Part shown: one piece after another, positions 8,199-14,038 of the stretch | How positions within the stretch are numbered: position 1 is the first letter of the stretch | How the letters are laid out: the number at the start of each line of letters is the position of its first letter | From: Gemmatimonadota bacterium | GTDB taxonomy: Bacteria > GCA-2686955 | Length of the DNA stretch: 19,168 nt | Reading direction: 5' to 3' | NCBI GenBank assembly: GCA_002686955.1 | Contig: NYZA01000232.1 | Location: 1 to 19,168 of the forward strand | Notes under the pieces: generated by a model | Told to the model about the DNA's origin: nothing | What the model saw: the letters and a program-made list of their open reading frames with translations, nothing else | Database searches by the model: none | Program-made: the position numbers and the translations under genes

Positions 8199-10292
8199 CT
8201 ACGCTTCACACTGCACCTCTTTCATGAGCTTCGACGCGACCTCGGGGAAGCGCCGTCGTTGCTTGAGTTTTTTGCCTTGGTTCTTGATCGGCGGATCGTC
8301 GCCGGGGTGCTCGTACAGGCACTCGCTTTTGTCGTTGTAGGCGTGTGCGCGGAGCAGGCCGCCCTTCCGCCAGATCTTCACCGTACGGGTCGAGACATCG
8401 AGGAAGTTGGCGATTTCGTCGAGCGTCAGCATGCCGACGCCGCGCAGCCGGTCGTATCGCGTTTTGAGTTCGTAGTCACGCCGGAGCCGCTTCACCCTGA
8501 TCCGGTGGAAGGGCAGGCCCTCGCCGGAGAGGCGACCGCGTTCGTTGAGGATGTTAGCGATCTGGCTCTCCGTGTAGTTGTCGAGTAGGGCGTCGATCTC
8601 GGCGATGACATCCTCCGAGGTCTGGCGGAGCTGCCATGCGGGCAGGGCGAGGGGTAGCGTCAGTGTTTTGGTGGTGCCCCCGCGGAAGCGTACGCCGGCG
8701 GCGATTTCGTCATCTTTAGTCAGCGTTATGTCCTCGATGAGCAAGCGCACCATGCGCTTTCGTTCGCGTTGCGGCGTCTTCGGATCGTTCCACAGTCGCG
8801 GGAAGTCGGTGGCCAACGACAGGATCTCCTTGCGTCGCTCGTCACTGAGTTCTTGGTGGTCCTCGGCTCGCCGGTGCTCGAGCTCCTCCTGGGCGTCGTG
8901 CAGCGCGCGCAGCTTGTGGTTCCACTCCGCCTCGAGGACGTCGACCACGAGGCGATTGCCCGGGTCTGCCTCCATGAAACGGCGCCGAGCGATGTCGGCC
9001 TCGTGGCGGGCGCGTTCGACCCGCTGGCGGCGCAGCGCGTCCGCGTCGTCCGCGCGTGCCTCGAGCTCCGCCTGGACTTGCAGGGCGACTTCGAGGGTCA
9101 CCGGCGTGACCATCTCGACGAGCAACTCACCGATGGCGTCGTCAATACCGGAGCCCGGGATGGTTTGGCACTTCGCCGACGCGGTCTCGGTGGCCTCGCT
9201 CTGGCAGACGTACTCGGGCCACTGTCTGCCCTTGCGCGTGTGGTAGCGCACCGTCATTCGCCGACCACAGACGCCGCAGATGGCCAGGCCCTGCAGTAGC
9301 GCCGGCCCCTGCCGCGGCGGGCTCTTGCGACGTTCGGCGCCGTGGGCCTGGGCGTTGTCGCGCAATCGCGCGAGGTTGGCTTCGAACTGCTCCCAGGAGA
9401 TGTAGCCAGGGTGCGCGTCGGGAAACAGCGCCGTCCATTCGTCGCGCGGGAGCACCTCGACCTCGATTCTCTCGCCTGGCCGCTTGTGCGTGCGCGTCCG
9501 GCCGAAGCAGAAAGCGCCAGCGTAGCGCGGATTGTGCAGCACGCGCAGTACGCGCCAGTGACGCAGTGACTCCCAGAGCAGCTCCCCCTTATGTGGTCCG
9601 CTGCGCGGGCGGCGAGGGAAGCGCAGGTCCAGCTCGCGGAAGTGTCTCACCGTGGCCGACGCCGAGCCTGTGCGCTCGAAGGTCTCGAATAGATGCGCGA
9701 TGCTCCCGCGGACCTGGCGGTCGGGGTCGAGCATAACGTTGTCCGCCGCATCGTAGACCAAGCCGACCGGCAACGGTGTCTTGAGCGCGCCCCGGCGTGC
9801 CCGGTTGAGAATGCCACCACGTAGCCGCGCGCGCAGCACGTGCAATTCGGCGTCGGACATGGTGCCTTTGAGCCCCAGCAGGAGCCGATCGTTGAAGTCT
9901 CCCGGCGAGTAGATACCGTCCTCATCGAGGATCAGCGTGTCGGTCAACGCGCAGATCTCGAGGAGCCGATGCCAGTCGGTGGAGTTGCGGGCCAGGCGCG
10001 ATACCTCGAGCCCGAGCACGATCCCGACGCGGCCCACACCGACCTCGCCCACAAGCTTCTGGAAGCCCTCGCGGTCAGCGCTCGACGCACCGGACTTGCC
10101 CAGGTCGGTGTCGATCACGTTGACACGCTCGATGGGCCAGCCGAGCGCCACCGCCCGCTCGCGCAGCGCGTACTGCCGCCGGGTGCTCTCGGTATTCTCG
10201 AAGACCTGCCGCACCGTGGACTGGCGTACGTAGAGGTACGCGTCGCGTCGCAGGTGGCTGGCGGTCACCTTCTGGTGGATCGGCTGTGTCAT
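8199..10292 (-). CDS. Large serine recombinase
   Basis: The 697-residue protein cuts and rejoins DNA through a serine-linked intermediate. The resolvase-type catalytic domain covers roughly residues 17-165: nucleophile S25 (YLYVRQSTVRQ), the LGLEVSRLARN segment near 94-103 and the YSPGDFNDRLLLGLKGTMS helix region. A recombinase domain follows (about 175-320, with LHNPRYAGAFCFGR). A zinc ribbon has C339, C342, C363 and C375. A long charged coiled-coil region comes next, then a C-terminal HTH (LTLDEIANFLDVSTRTVKIW). An AGGAGG ribosome-binding site precedes the ATG, which overlaps the preceding ORF's stop as ATGA. The frame is intact, so the element may still be active. It is expected to act on short att sites rather than inverted repeats. 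Confidence 0.94.
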   Translation of the reverse strand: MTQPIHQKVTASHLRRDAYLYVRQSTVRQVFENTESTRRQYALRERAVALGWPIERVNVIDTDLGKSGASSADREGFQKLVGEVGVGRVGIVLGLEVSRLARNSTDWHRLLEICALTDTLILDEDGIYSPGDFNDRLLLGLKGTMSDAELHVLRARLRGGILNRARRGALKTPLPVGLVYDAADNVMLDPDRQVRGSIAHLFETFERTGSASATVRHFRELDLRFPRRPRSGPHKGELLWESLRHWRVLRVLHNPRYAGAFCFGRTRTHKRPGERIEVEVLPRDEWTALFPDAHPGYISWEQFEANLARLRDNAQAHGAERRKSPPRQGPALLQGLAICGVCGRRMTVRYHTRKGRQWPEYVCQSEATETASAKCQTIPGSGIDDAIGELLVEMVTPVTLEVALQVQAELEARADDADALRRQRVERARHEADIARRRFMEADPGNRLVVDVLEAEWNHKLRALHDAQEELEHRRAEDHQELSDERRKEILSLATDFPRLWNDPKTPQRERKRMVRLLIEDITLTKDDEIAAGVRFRGGTTKTLTLPLALPAWQLRQTSEDVIAEIDALLDNYTESQIANILNERGRLSGEGLPFHRIRVKRLRRDYELKTRYDRLRGVGMLTLDEIANFLDVSTRTVKIWRKGGLLRAHAYNDKSECLYEHPGDDPPIKNQGKKLKQRRRFPEVASKLMKEVQCEA

Positions 10293-10603
10293 GCACGCAC
10301 CTCCTGGATGTGACTCAAGGTCATGGCCGCGAGGACGCGGACCACCTCCGCGCTCGCCTCATCCGGCAACGGCGAGAGGTGCTGGCGCTCCGTTTGCATT
10401 GGCGGCGCGGGTGGCGACGGCAGCCTGGACCACGCCTCCATCCAGGCCGCGACGCCCTGGCGCAGCAGCACGACCAGTCCCTCGCGGCTCGCCGGAGCGC
10501 GACGCTGCACGGCGTGGGTGCGCAATGCCTCGTAGCGCTCGGCATGGTCGGGCGTGCCGTGCCCGCACGCCGAGCCCTGCGTCGGGCCGCCTGTCAGCGC
10601 CGT
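10289..10603 (-). CDS. Middle ORF of the element, possible frameshift product
   Basis: This frame of 104 codons ends in a TGA that overlaps the recombinase start (ATGA). The protein-like part reads HAERYEALRTHAVQ, then REGLVVLLRQGVAAWMEAW and EVVRVLAAMTLSHIQEVRA, a helical protein that occurs at this place in related elements. No ATG starts it: the frame runs open back through the HTH gene, and in-frame starts are a CTG beside the HTH stop or an internal GTG. It lies in the -1 frame relative to the HTH gene, entered exactly at an A8 run, so it may be made as a fusion with the HTH protein. I do not know its function; a recombination accessory role is the simplest inference. Confidence 0.6.
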   Translation of the reverse strand, partial: TALTGGPTQGSACGHGTPDHAERYEALRTHAVQRRAPASREGLVVLLRQGVAAWMEAWSRLPSPPAPPMQTERQHLSPLPDEASAEVVRVLAAMTLSHIQEVRA

Positions 10604-11058
10604 TTTTTTTCCTGCCGTGCCAGTGCCCGCTCGATGCTGCGCGGATGGACAGAAACGCCGAAGCGATCCTCGACCAGCCTCACGAGATCCTGTGCGTCGA
10701 TCTCCGGCTGCTCGGCGAGCGCCACTTCCAGCGCCGCCACCACCTTTTCGGACAGCTTGTGCGCTCGCCGGGGACCGGGCTTCTTGGGCAACAGCGCCGG
10801 CAGGCCGCCCTTCTCGTACGCCGCCTGCGCCTGATAGTACGTCGGCCGCGACAAGCCGAAGCCCGTCGCCGCGTGGCTGATCGCCTGCCCGTCTACGCGA
10901 ACTCGGCGCAGCATCTCGTACTTGACCTGCACCAGGTCGCGCGGGTCGAGGAACTCGCTCGCGGCGAACGCCTCGTCGGTGACCTTGTTGGGGTGCGGGT
11001 GCAGGCAGCCCTGCTCGCGGAGGGTGTCGGCCTTGGGGTCGCTCTTGGGTCGGGGCAT
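10594..11058 (-). CDS. Helix-turn-helix protein of the recombinase element
   Basis: The 154-residue basic protein has a transposase-OrfA-like layout. The N-terminal part is MPRPKSDPKADTLREQG. A first HTH lies around residues 50-80 (VKYEMLRRVRVDGQAIS, then AATGFGLSRPTYYQAQAAY). A proline-rich LPALLPKKPGPRR link leads to a second helical part (VRLVEDRFGVSVHPRSIERAL), like the paired HTH of IS630/IS481-type transposases. No DDE catalytic domain is present. It probably binds element DNA and either regulates the recombinase or helps arrange the recombination complex. A strong promoter lies about 30 bases upstream. The gene ends ARQEKKRR over an A8 run that could redirect ribosomes into the next ORF. 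Confidence 0.82.
   Translation of the reverse strand: MPRPKSDPKADTLREQGCLHPHPNKVTDEAFAASEFLDPRDLVQVKYEMLRRVRVDGQAISHAATGFGLSRPTYYQAQAAYEKGGLPALLPKKPGPRRAHKLSEKVVAALEVALAEQPEIDAQDLVRLVEDRFGVSVHPRSIERALARQEKKRR
10603..10611 (-). promoter_or_regulatory. Candidate -1 ribosomal frameshift site (A AAA AAA)
   Basis: At the end of the HTH gene the zero-frame codons are GAA AAA AAA CGG, a classical A_AAA_AAA slippery heptamer. A -1 slip gives ACG as the next codon and enters the middle ORF, bypassing the HTH stop at 10594-10596. A perfect 7-bp hairpin (GGCGTGC / GCACGCC) lies about 31 bases downstream, further away than is usual for a stimulator. A fusion would have about 255 residues. A sequencing slip in the homopolymer is an alternative. 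Confidence 0.45.
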
Positions 11059-11087
11059 GGGCAGCGCTCCAGAATAGCGTAAGGCTC

Positions 11088-11115
11088 ATTATGCCGTGCA
11101 GAAACGCGATGTCAA
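11088..11115 (-). promoter_or_regulatory. Sigma70-type promoter for the HTH-recombinase operon
   Basis: On the minus strand a perfect TTGACA -35 (11110-11115) and a CATAAT -10 (11088-11093) are separated by 16 bases, about 30 bases upstream of the HTH start. It is the best promoter match in the window and is poised to transcribe HTH, middle ORF and recombinase. Confidence 0.65.
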
Positions 11116-11204
11116 GCTGCGAATGGCGAGACTCGACGGTTTGCAGCCGTGATAACGGGCAACTGTCTATGTGTGCATCGCCAAACAACAAAGCAACAGC
11201 ACCA

Positions 11205-11260
11205 GCGGGCGGCGAAATCTCCTTTACGTTAGCGGCATAATCTCCTTGACAGCCGCCCGC
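11205..11260 (-). repeat. 9-bp inverted repeat enclosing a 23-bp-spaced direct repeat
   Basis: GCGGGCGGC at 11205-11213 is exactly complementary to GCCGCCCGC at 11252-11260. Inside lie two copies of a 16-bp unit, GCGGCGAAATCTCCTT and GCGGCATAATCTCCTT (plus-strand sense), 23 bases apart with 14 of 16 positions matching; the first copy overlaps the left arm. On the minus strand each copy gives AAGGAG; the right-hand one is followed by ATG CCG CTA ACG TAA, a four-codon mini-ORF. The block sits between the DUF5372 and HTH genes, so it could be an operator, a leader or a recombination site of the element. Confidence 0.5.
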
Positions 11261-11298
11261 CCCCACGAACCGCATGAGGAGCGCCCGATATCGGCATC

Positions 11299-11538
11299 TC
11301 ATCGGGACGTTCCGCGAACGAGCTGCGTCAGCTCAACCAGATCGGCCAAGCGGAAGTGCGAGCGCCCGGCCGACACGACGACGGCTGGATCGTCGGACAC
11401 AGCGTTGGTCCAACCCGCCGGAAGGCTGCGCGCCGCGCCGGTCTCGTCCACGTAAACCACCCGGTCCTCGGACCAGAAGTGGCGGTACTGGATCAACTCG
11501 TACTCGCGCCCGTACAGCGGGTGGAACGGGTGGGTCAC
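11299..11538 (-). CDS. DUF5372 family protein
   Basis: The 79-residue product starts at a GTG with VTHPFHPLYGREYELIQYR and continues GEDRVVYVDETG-like strands, a SLPAGWTNAV segment and RSHFRLADLVELTQLV. This is the DUF5372 family, small beta-rich proteins of unknown function carried next to large serine recombinases in this kind of element. The coding frame remains open upstream (RRRFRVTHPF), so a somewhat longer N-terminus with a non-ATG start is possible. It is separated from the HTH gene by about 240 bases holding the repeat block and the HTH promoter, so it may be transcribed separately. The general look (HPF motif, strand-rich) suggests a regulator or recombination accessory factor, which is inference only. 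Confidence 0.75.
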   Translation of the reverse strand: MTHPFHPLYGREYELIQYRHFWSEDRVVYVDETGAARSLPAGWTNAVSDDPAVVVSAGRSHFRLADLVELTQLVRGTSR

Positions 11539-11554
11539 CCGGAAACGTCGGCGC

Positions 11555-11638
11555 TCAGCCTCCGCATCGGGTGCATTCGACAGCGGTGTCCAAGGACTGG
11601 GTCGAGACCAGGATGGTTCTTCGATGGATCGGTCTCAT
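11555..11638 (-). CDS. Possible 27-residue ORF upstream of DUF5372
   Basis: An ATG with a GGGAG seven bases upstream opens 27 codons (MRPIHRRTILVSTQSLD, ending CTRCGG) and stops just before the DUF5372 frame. A weak promoter-like pair, TTGACT at 11707-11712 and TAACGT at 11684-11689 with a 17-base spacer, lies upstream on the same strand. It could be a leader or the first part of the DUF5372 gene displaced by a frameshift. It may equally be chance. No homology is recognised. Confidence 0.2.
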   Translation of the reverse strand: MRPIHRRTILVSTQSLDTAVECTRCGG

Positions 11639-11746
11639 GATGACTCCCGTTGCTAGGAAATGATTCTGCAAGTCAGTATCGAGACGTTAGCGAATCGATT
11701 CCCTTGAGTCAAGAGAGATGCAATCGGCTGGGCAGTGCTGGGCGAG

Positions 11747-12301
11747 CTACTGGTGCGCGGCCGGCACAGCGTCGGGGACGTGGTTGGCGATCGGCGGGAC
11801 GGTGTTCAGGTAGGCCCAAATGGCTTCCAGATCCCCGTCGGTCATTCTTGCCATCGTCTGCCACGGCATCGGCGGAAGGATGGGGCGTGAGGTCCCGAAG
11901 TGGCGGCCGCTTCGGATCGCTTTGACGAAAACCTCCTTCGACCACGCCGCCAACCCCGTCGCATGGGGCGTCAGATTGGGGGAGTAGCTGATTCCCCATG
12001 GGCCCGCGAAGGCGGTGTTGGTGCCGGAGCCGACCCAGACCCAAGGGCCGGGCGGGAGTGCGGGTGGCGGCGGCATGACCATCTGTTCCGGGTGTCCGGA
12101 GAGCATGCGGGACATGTCAGGGGCCGGCCCCTGCGCCCCCATTTTCAGAGGCGTGTGGCAGTCGTGACATCCATCGATCGTGGCCAGGTATTCACCTCGC
12201 TCTGCAGTGCTCGAGCTAGTTCCCGCTGGGGTTGTCGATTCGGAGGAAGCGGATAGCGCGAGAATCGCGACGAATGAGGCAATTGAGATTGGGACCGTCA
12301 T
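11747..12301 (-). CDS. Mono-haem c-type cytochrome, exported
   Basis: The ATG at 12301 follows an ideal GGAGGTGA ribosome-binding site, which sets the start against a longer open frame. The 184-residue product has a signal peptide (VPISIASFVAILALSASS), one haem c motif CHDCH (C45-H49, after ATIDG) and a likely axial Met in ILPPMPWQTM. The closing helix MTDGDLEAIWAYLNTVPP is typical of periplasmic c-type cytochromes attached to dehydrogenases. It would carry electrons in the periplasm. It diverges from the FadR-type regulator and GMC oxidoreductase operon across a 139-base region holding a strong palindrome, so it may serve as the acceptor for that oxidoreductase. That link is inference from position. 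A single haem motif is visible, so it is not di-haem. Confidence 0.88.
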   Translation of the reverse strand: MTVPISIASFVAILALSASSESTTPAGTSSSTAERGEYLATIDGCHDCHTPLKMGAQGPAPDMSRMLSGHPEQMVMPPPPALPPGPWVWVGSGTNTAFAGPWGISYSPNLTPHATGLAAWSKEVFVKAIRSGRHFGTSRPILPPMPWQTMARMTDGDLEAIWAYLNTVPPIANHVPDAVPAAHQ

Positions 12302-12374
12302 GTTCACCTCCAGTTGGGAGGATGATCCTAGCCGTTTTTCGGACCGGGTCGATATCCGCATCCCCGCTTTTTTC

Positions 12375-12403
12375 TTGACCCCGGAACCTGGCCGAGCTAA
12401 ACA
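12375..12403 (+). promoter_or_regulatory. Promoter of the FadR-type regulator operon
   Basis: TTGACC (12375-12380) and TAAACA (12398-12403) are 17 bases apart on the plus strand. Initiation would fall near 12411, downstream of the ATG at 12408 and upstream of the ATG at 12441, which supports 12441 as the regulator's start. The -10 overlaps the palindrome at 12399-12420. Confidence 0.5.
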
Positions 12404-12420
12404 TCAGATGTCTGATGTTT
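12399..12420. promoter_or_regulatory. 22-bp palindromic operator, likely for the GntR regulator
   Basis: Two perfect 10-bp arms, AAACATCAGA and TCTGATGTTT, flank a TG centre. The site covers the -10 box and start point of the regulator promoter and lies 21 bases before the regulator's start. GntR/FadR proteins bind short palindromes of this size as dimers, so autorepression is likely. The divergent cytochrome gene may be co-controlled. Confidence 0.7.
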
Positions 12421-12440
12421 TCCCACGCCCGAAACACCCG

Positions 12441-13205
12441 ATGCAGAACATACGCCGACCGCGTCTGAGCGCGGCCGACACCGTGGCGGAGCAGCTGCGC
12501 CGCTCCATCCTCGATGGCGCCTTCCCACCTGGAGAGCTTCTCCCATCCGAGATCGAGCTGGCCGAGCGCTTCCAATACAGCCGTCTCACCATCCGAGAGG
12601 CGATCAAGACCCTGTCGAGCCAAGGACTCGTCAGAGTGCAGCAAGGTATGGGTACCGAGGTTCAGGACTACCGCCTCAGCGGCAGCCTCGATCTGCTTCC
12701 CGCCCTGCTCCGAGTCAGGCGGGGCGAAGACGGACGCCTCAGCGGAGGCAGAGATGGACTCCTGCGCGATCTGCTCGAGATTCGCCGGATTCTGGCCGCG
12801 AGCATGATCGAGCTGGCCTGTGAGCGGGCCACTCCGGCCGACCTGCGGGCATTGCGCGCGGAGGCGGAGGCCCAAAGAGAGAGGGTCGACGATCCGGCGG
12901 CCTTCGCCGAAGGGGATTTGCGCTTCACACGGATCGTGTTGGGATGCTGCAAGAACCTCGCGGTGGAGCTGACCTTCAACACCGTGGTGAGGGCCGTCGA
13001 CACCATCCAGAAGCTCGTCGAATCGATGATCCTCCACATGCAGGAGAACTTGGCGTACTACGAACTCGTGATTCACATGATCGAGGGCGGTGATGGCGCG
13101 GCGGCGCGAGAAGCCGCAAGTGCGGGGCTGCGCGAAATGGACGAGTACCTGCTCGCATCGATAGACGAAGAGAGCAGTCACCATCGAAAGGACGAAGCGA
13201 TATGA
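12441..13205 (+). CDS. FadR/FCD-subfamily GntR transcriptional regulator
   Basis: The 254-residue protein has an N-terminal GntR winged helix (about residues 10-75: VAEQLRRSILDGAFPPGELL, then PSEIELAERFQYSRLTIREAI and GLVRVQQGMGTEV) and an all-helical C-terminal FCD-like effector domain. FCD domains usually bind a metal through Asp and three His. Here the DxxFH segment reads DLRFT, and the two C-terminal His positions align with Tyr and Gly, so the metal site appears lost. I start at the ATG at 12441, because the earlier ATG at 12408 lies inside the palindrome. The stop overlaps the next start (ATGA). It probably represses this operon until an unknown, perhaps lipid or acyl-CoA-like, ligand binds. 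Confidence 0.88.
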   Translation: MQNIRRPRLSAADTVAEQLRRSILDGAFPPGELLPSEIELAERFQYSRLTIREAIKTLSSQGLVRVQQGMGTEVQDYRLSGSLDLLPALLRVRRGEDGRLSGGRDGLLRDLLEIRRILAASMIELACERATPADLRALRAEAEAQRERVDDPAAFAEGDLRFTRIVLGCCKNLAVELTFNTVVRAVDTIQKLVESMILHMQENLAYYELVIHMIEGGDGAAAREAASAGLREMDEYLLASIDEESSHHRKDEAI

Positions 13206-13618
13206 AGCTCCGGGCATTCCAGATCGTGTACACCATCCTAACCCTGAACTTCATCATCCCGGCCTTCCTATACCTCTTCGCGCCGGAATTCGCCTGGTCG
13301 TCGCTGAAGGAGGTCGCGACGCTCTTTGGAGCGTCTCACTACCCGTACTCGGAATCCAGCCTGTACTGGCGCATCCTCGGGTTCGGGAATGTGATGACAC
13401 TTGGCTTCATGTGTGCGCTTCTCCTGTTCGATCTGCGCAAGTACTACCCCACGCTCGTGCCGCTCGTTTTCCTGAAGGGCTGCTCCGCCTTCGGCTTCCT
13501 AGGTGTCTATCTCTGGGTACTCGATTACCCGCTCTTCCTCATCGCTTTCTTGTTCGACGGCCTCACCTTGGCCGCGATGATCTACTTCGCTCGCACCGCG
13601 AGGAACGCTCTATCCTAG
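13202..13618 (+). CDS. Four-helix integral membrane protein, unknown function
   Basis: The 138-residue protein has four hydrophobic segments: IVYTILTLNFIIPAFLYLF, LGFGNVMTLGFMCALLLF, LVFLKGCSAFGFLGVYLW and FLIAFLFDGLTLAAMIYF. Short polar loops separate them, with SHYPYSES after the first helix and FDLRKYYPT after the second. The ATG overlaps the regulator's stop and has an AAGGA upstream, so translation is coupled. I recognise no family with certainty. Its place between the regulator and the GMC oxidoreductase suggests an accessory membrane subunit or a substrate-handling protein for that enzyme. Confidence 0.75.
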   Translation: MKLRAFQIVYTILTLNFIIPAFLYLFAPEFAWSSLKEVATLFGASHYPYSESSLYWRILGFGNVMTLGFMCALLLFDLRKYYPTLVPLVFLKGCSAFGFLGVYLWVLDYPLFLIAFLFDGLTLAAMIYFARTARNALS

Positions 13619-13627
13619 GAGTCTTCA

Positions 13628-14035
13628 ATGAGACCCACAAGAAGAGAAACCCGGTGGGCAGAGGTCATCTTCGAAACTCTGTTCCCACCCACGCCGGATG
13701 CACCCAAAGGAGCACGCGACGTTCCGATGGGGCGTTTCTACGCCGAGCAGGTTGCGTCGTCTCCCTTGCCCGTCGCGATGGTCTACCGCATTACGATGGC
13801 GATCATCTACCTGATGCCTCTTGTGGTGATCGGTCGCTTCCACACTTTTGGCGGGCTCGACAAAGAAGACAGAGAGCGCTACCTGATGAAAATCTACGAG
13901 AGTCGTTGGTATGCACTCCGCCAAACGATCACTCTGGTGAAGATGATCGCCGGCACGGCCTTTCTGGGCTTCCCGGAGATCCAGCGACAGTTTGGCGTCG
14001 AACACCATGACGCCACCAGCCCAATCGAGATCTGA
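13628..14035 (+). CDS. GMC-oxidoreductase-associated small protein
   Basis: This 135-residue protein has no signal peptide. It carries one hydrophobic stretch (VYRITMAIIYLMPLVVIGRF) and a helical C-terminal part (LDKEDRERYLMKIYESRWY, then LRQTITLVKMIAGTAFLGFPEI). Similar small proteins with this DKExRxRYLxxxxxSRxYxLRQ pattern sit directly upstream of GMC oxidoreductase genes in deltaproteobacterial-type genomes, from general recollection rather than a search. GGAG lies eight bases before the ATG. It follows the membrane protein by nine bases and precedes the oxidoreductase by three, so it is part of the operon. It may be a small subunit or anchor, analogous to small subunits of flavin dehydrogenases. 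No function can be shown. Confidence 0.7.
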   Translation: MRPTRRETRWAEVIFETLFPPTPDAPKGARDVPMGRFYAEQVASSPLPVAMVYRITMAIIYLMPLVVIGRFHTFGGLDKEDRERYLMKIYESRWYALRQTITLVKMIAGTAFLGFPEIQRQFGVEHHDATSPIEI

Positions 14036-14038
14036 GCC

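Larger units (their letters stand above)
8199..11640 (-). mobile_element. Serine-recombinase element with HTH and DUF5372 genes
   Basis: Four minus-strand genes form a unit, read right to left: DUF5372, HTH protein, a small middle ORF and a large serine recombinase. The last three are joined by overlaps. This gene set recurs together in bacterial genomes as a mobile module. The left edge is sharp, because the recombinase stop codon lies where the Spy/CpxP-like gene breaks (about 8196-8199). The right edge is uncertain: it lies somewhere between the DUF5372 gene and the cytochrome stop at 11747. No terminal inverted repeats were seen, as expected of a serine recombinase that acts on att-type sites. 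Both ends are estimates. Confidence 0.75.

Noticed and set aside
10604-11302. Upstream part of the minus-strand frame of 337 codons ending at 10289
   Set aside because: Over 10604-11058 it is a frame shadow of the HTH gene and crosses the repeat block; only the last 104 codons look like protein.
8190-11746. Terminal inverted repeats or a target duplication for the element
   Set aside because: The sequence around the left edge and the 11540-11746 region show no convincing shared or inverted ends by eye; a serine recombinase would not need them.
12302-12361. Longer N-terminus for the cytochrome
   Set aside because: The ATG at 12301 has an ideal ribosome-binding site and begins a proper signal peptide; the extension is charged and would block export.
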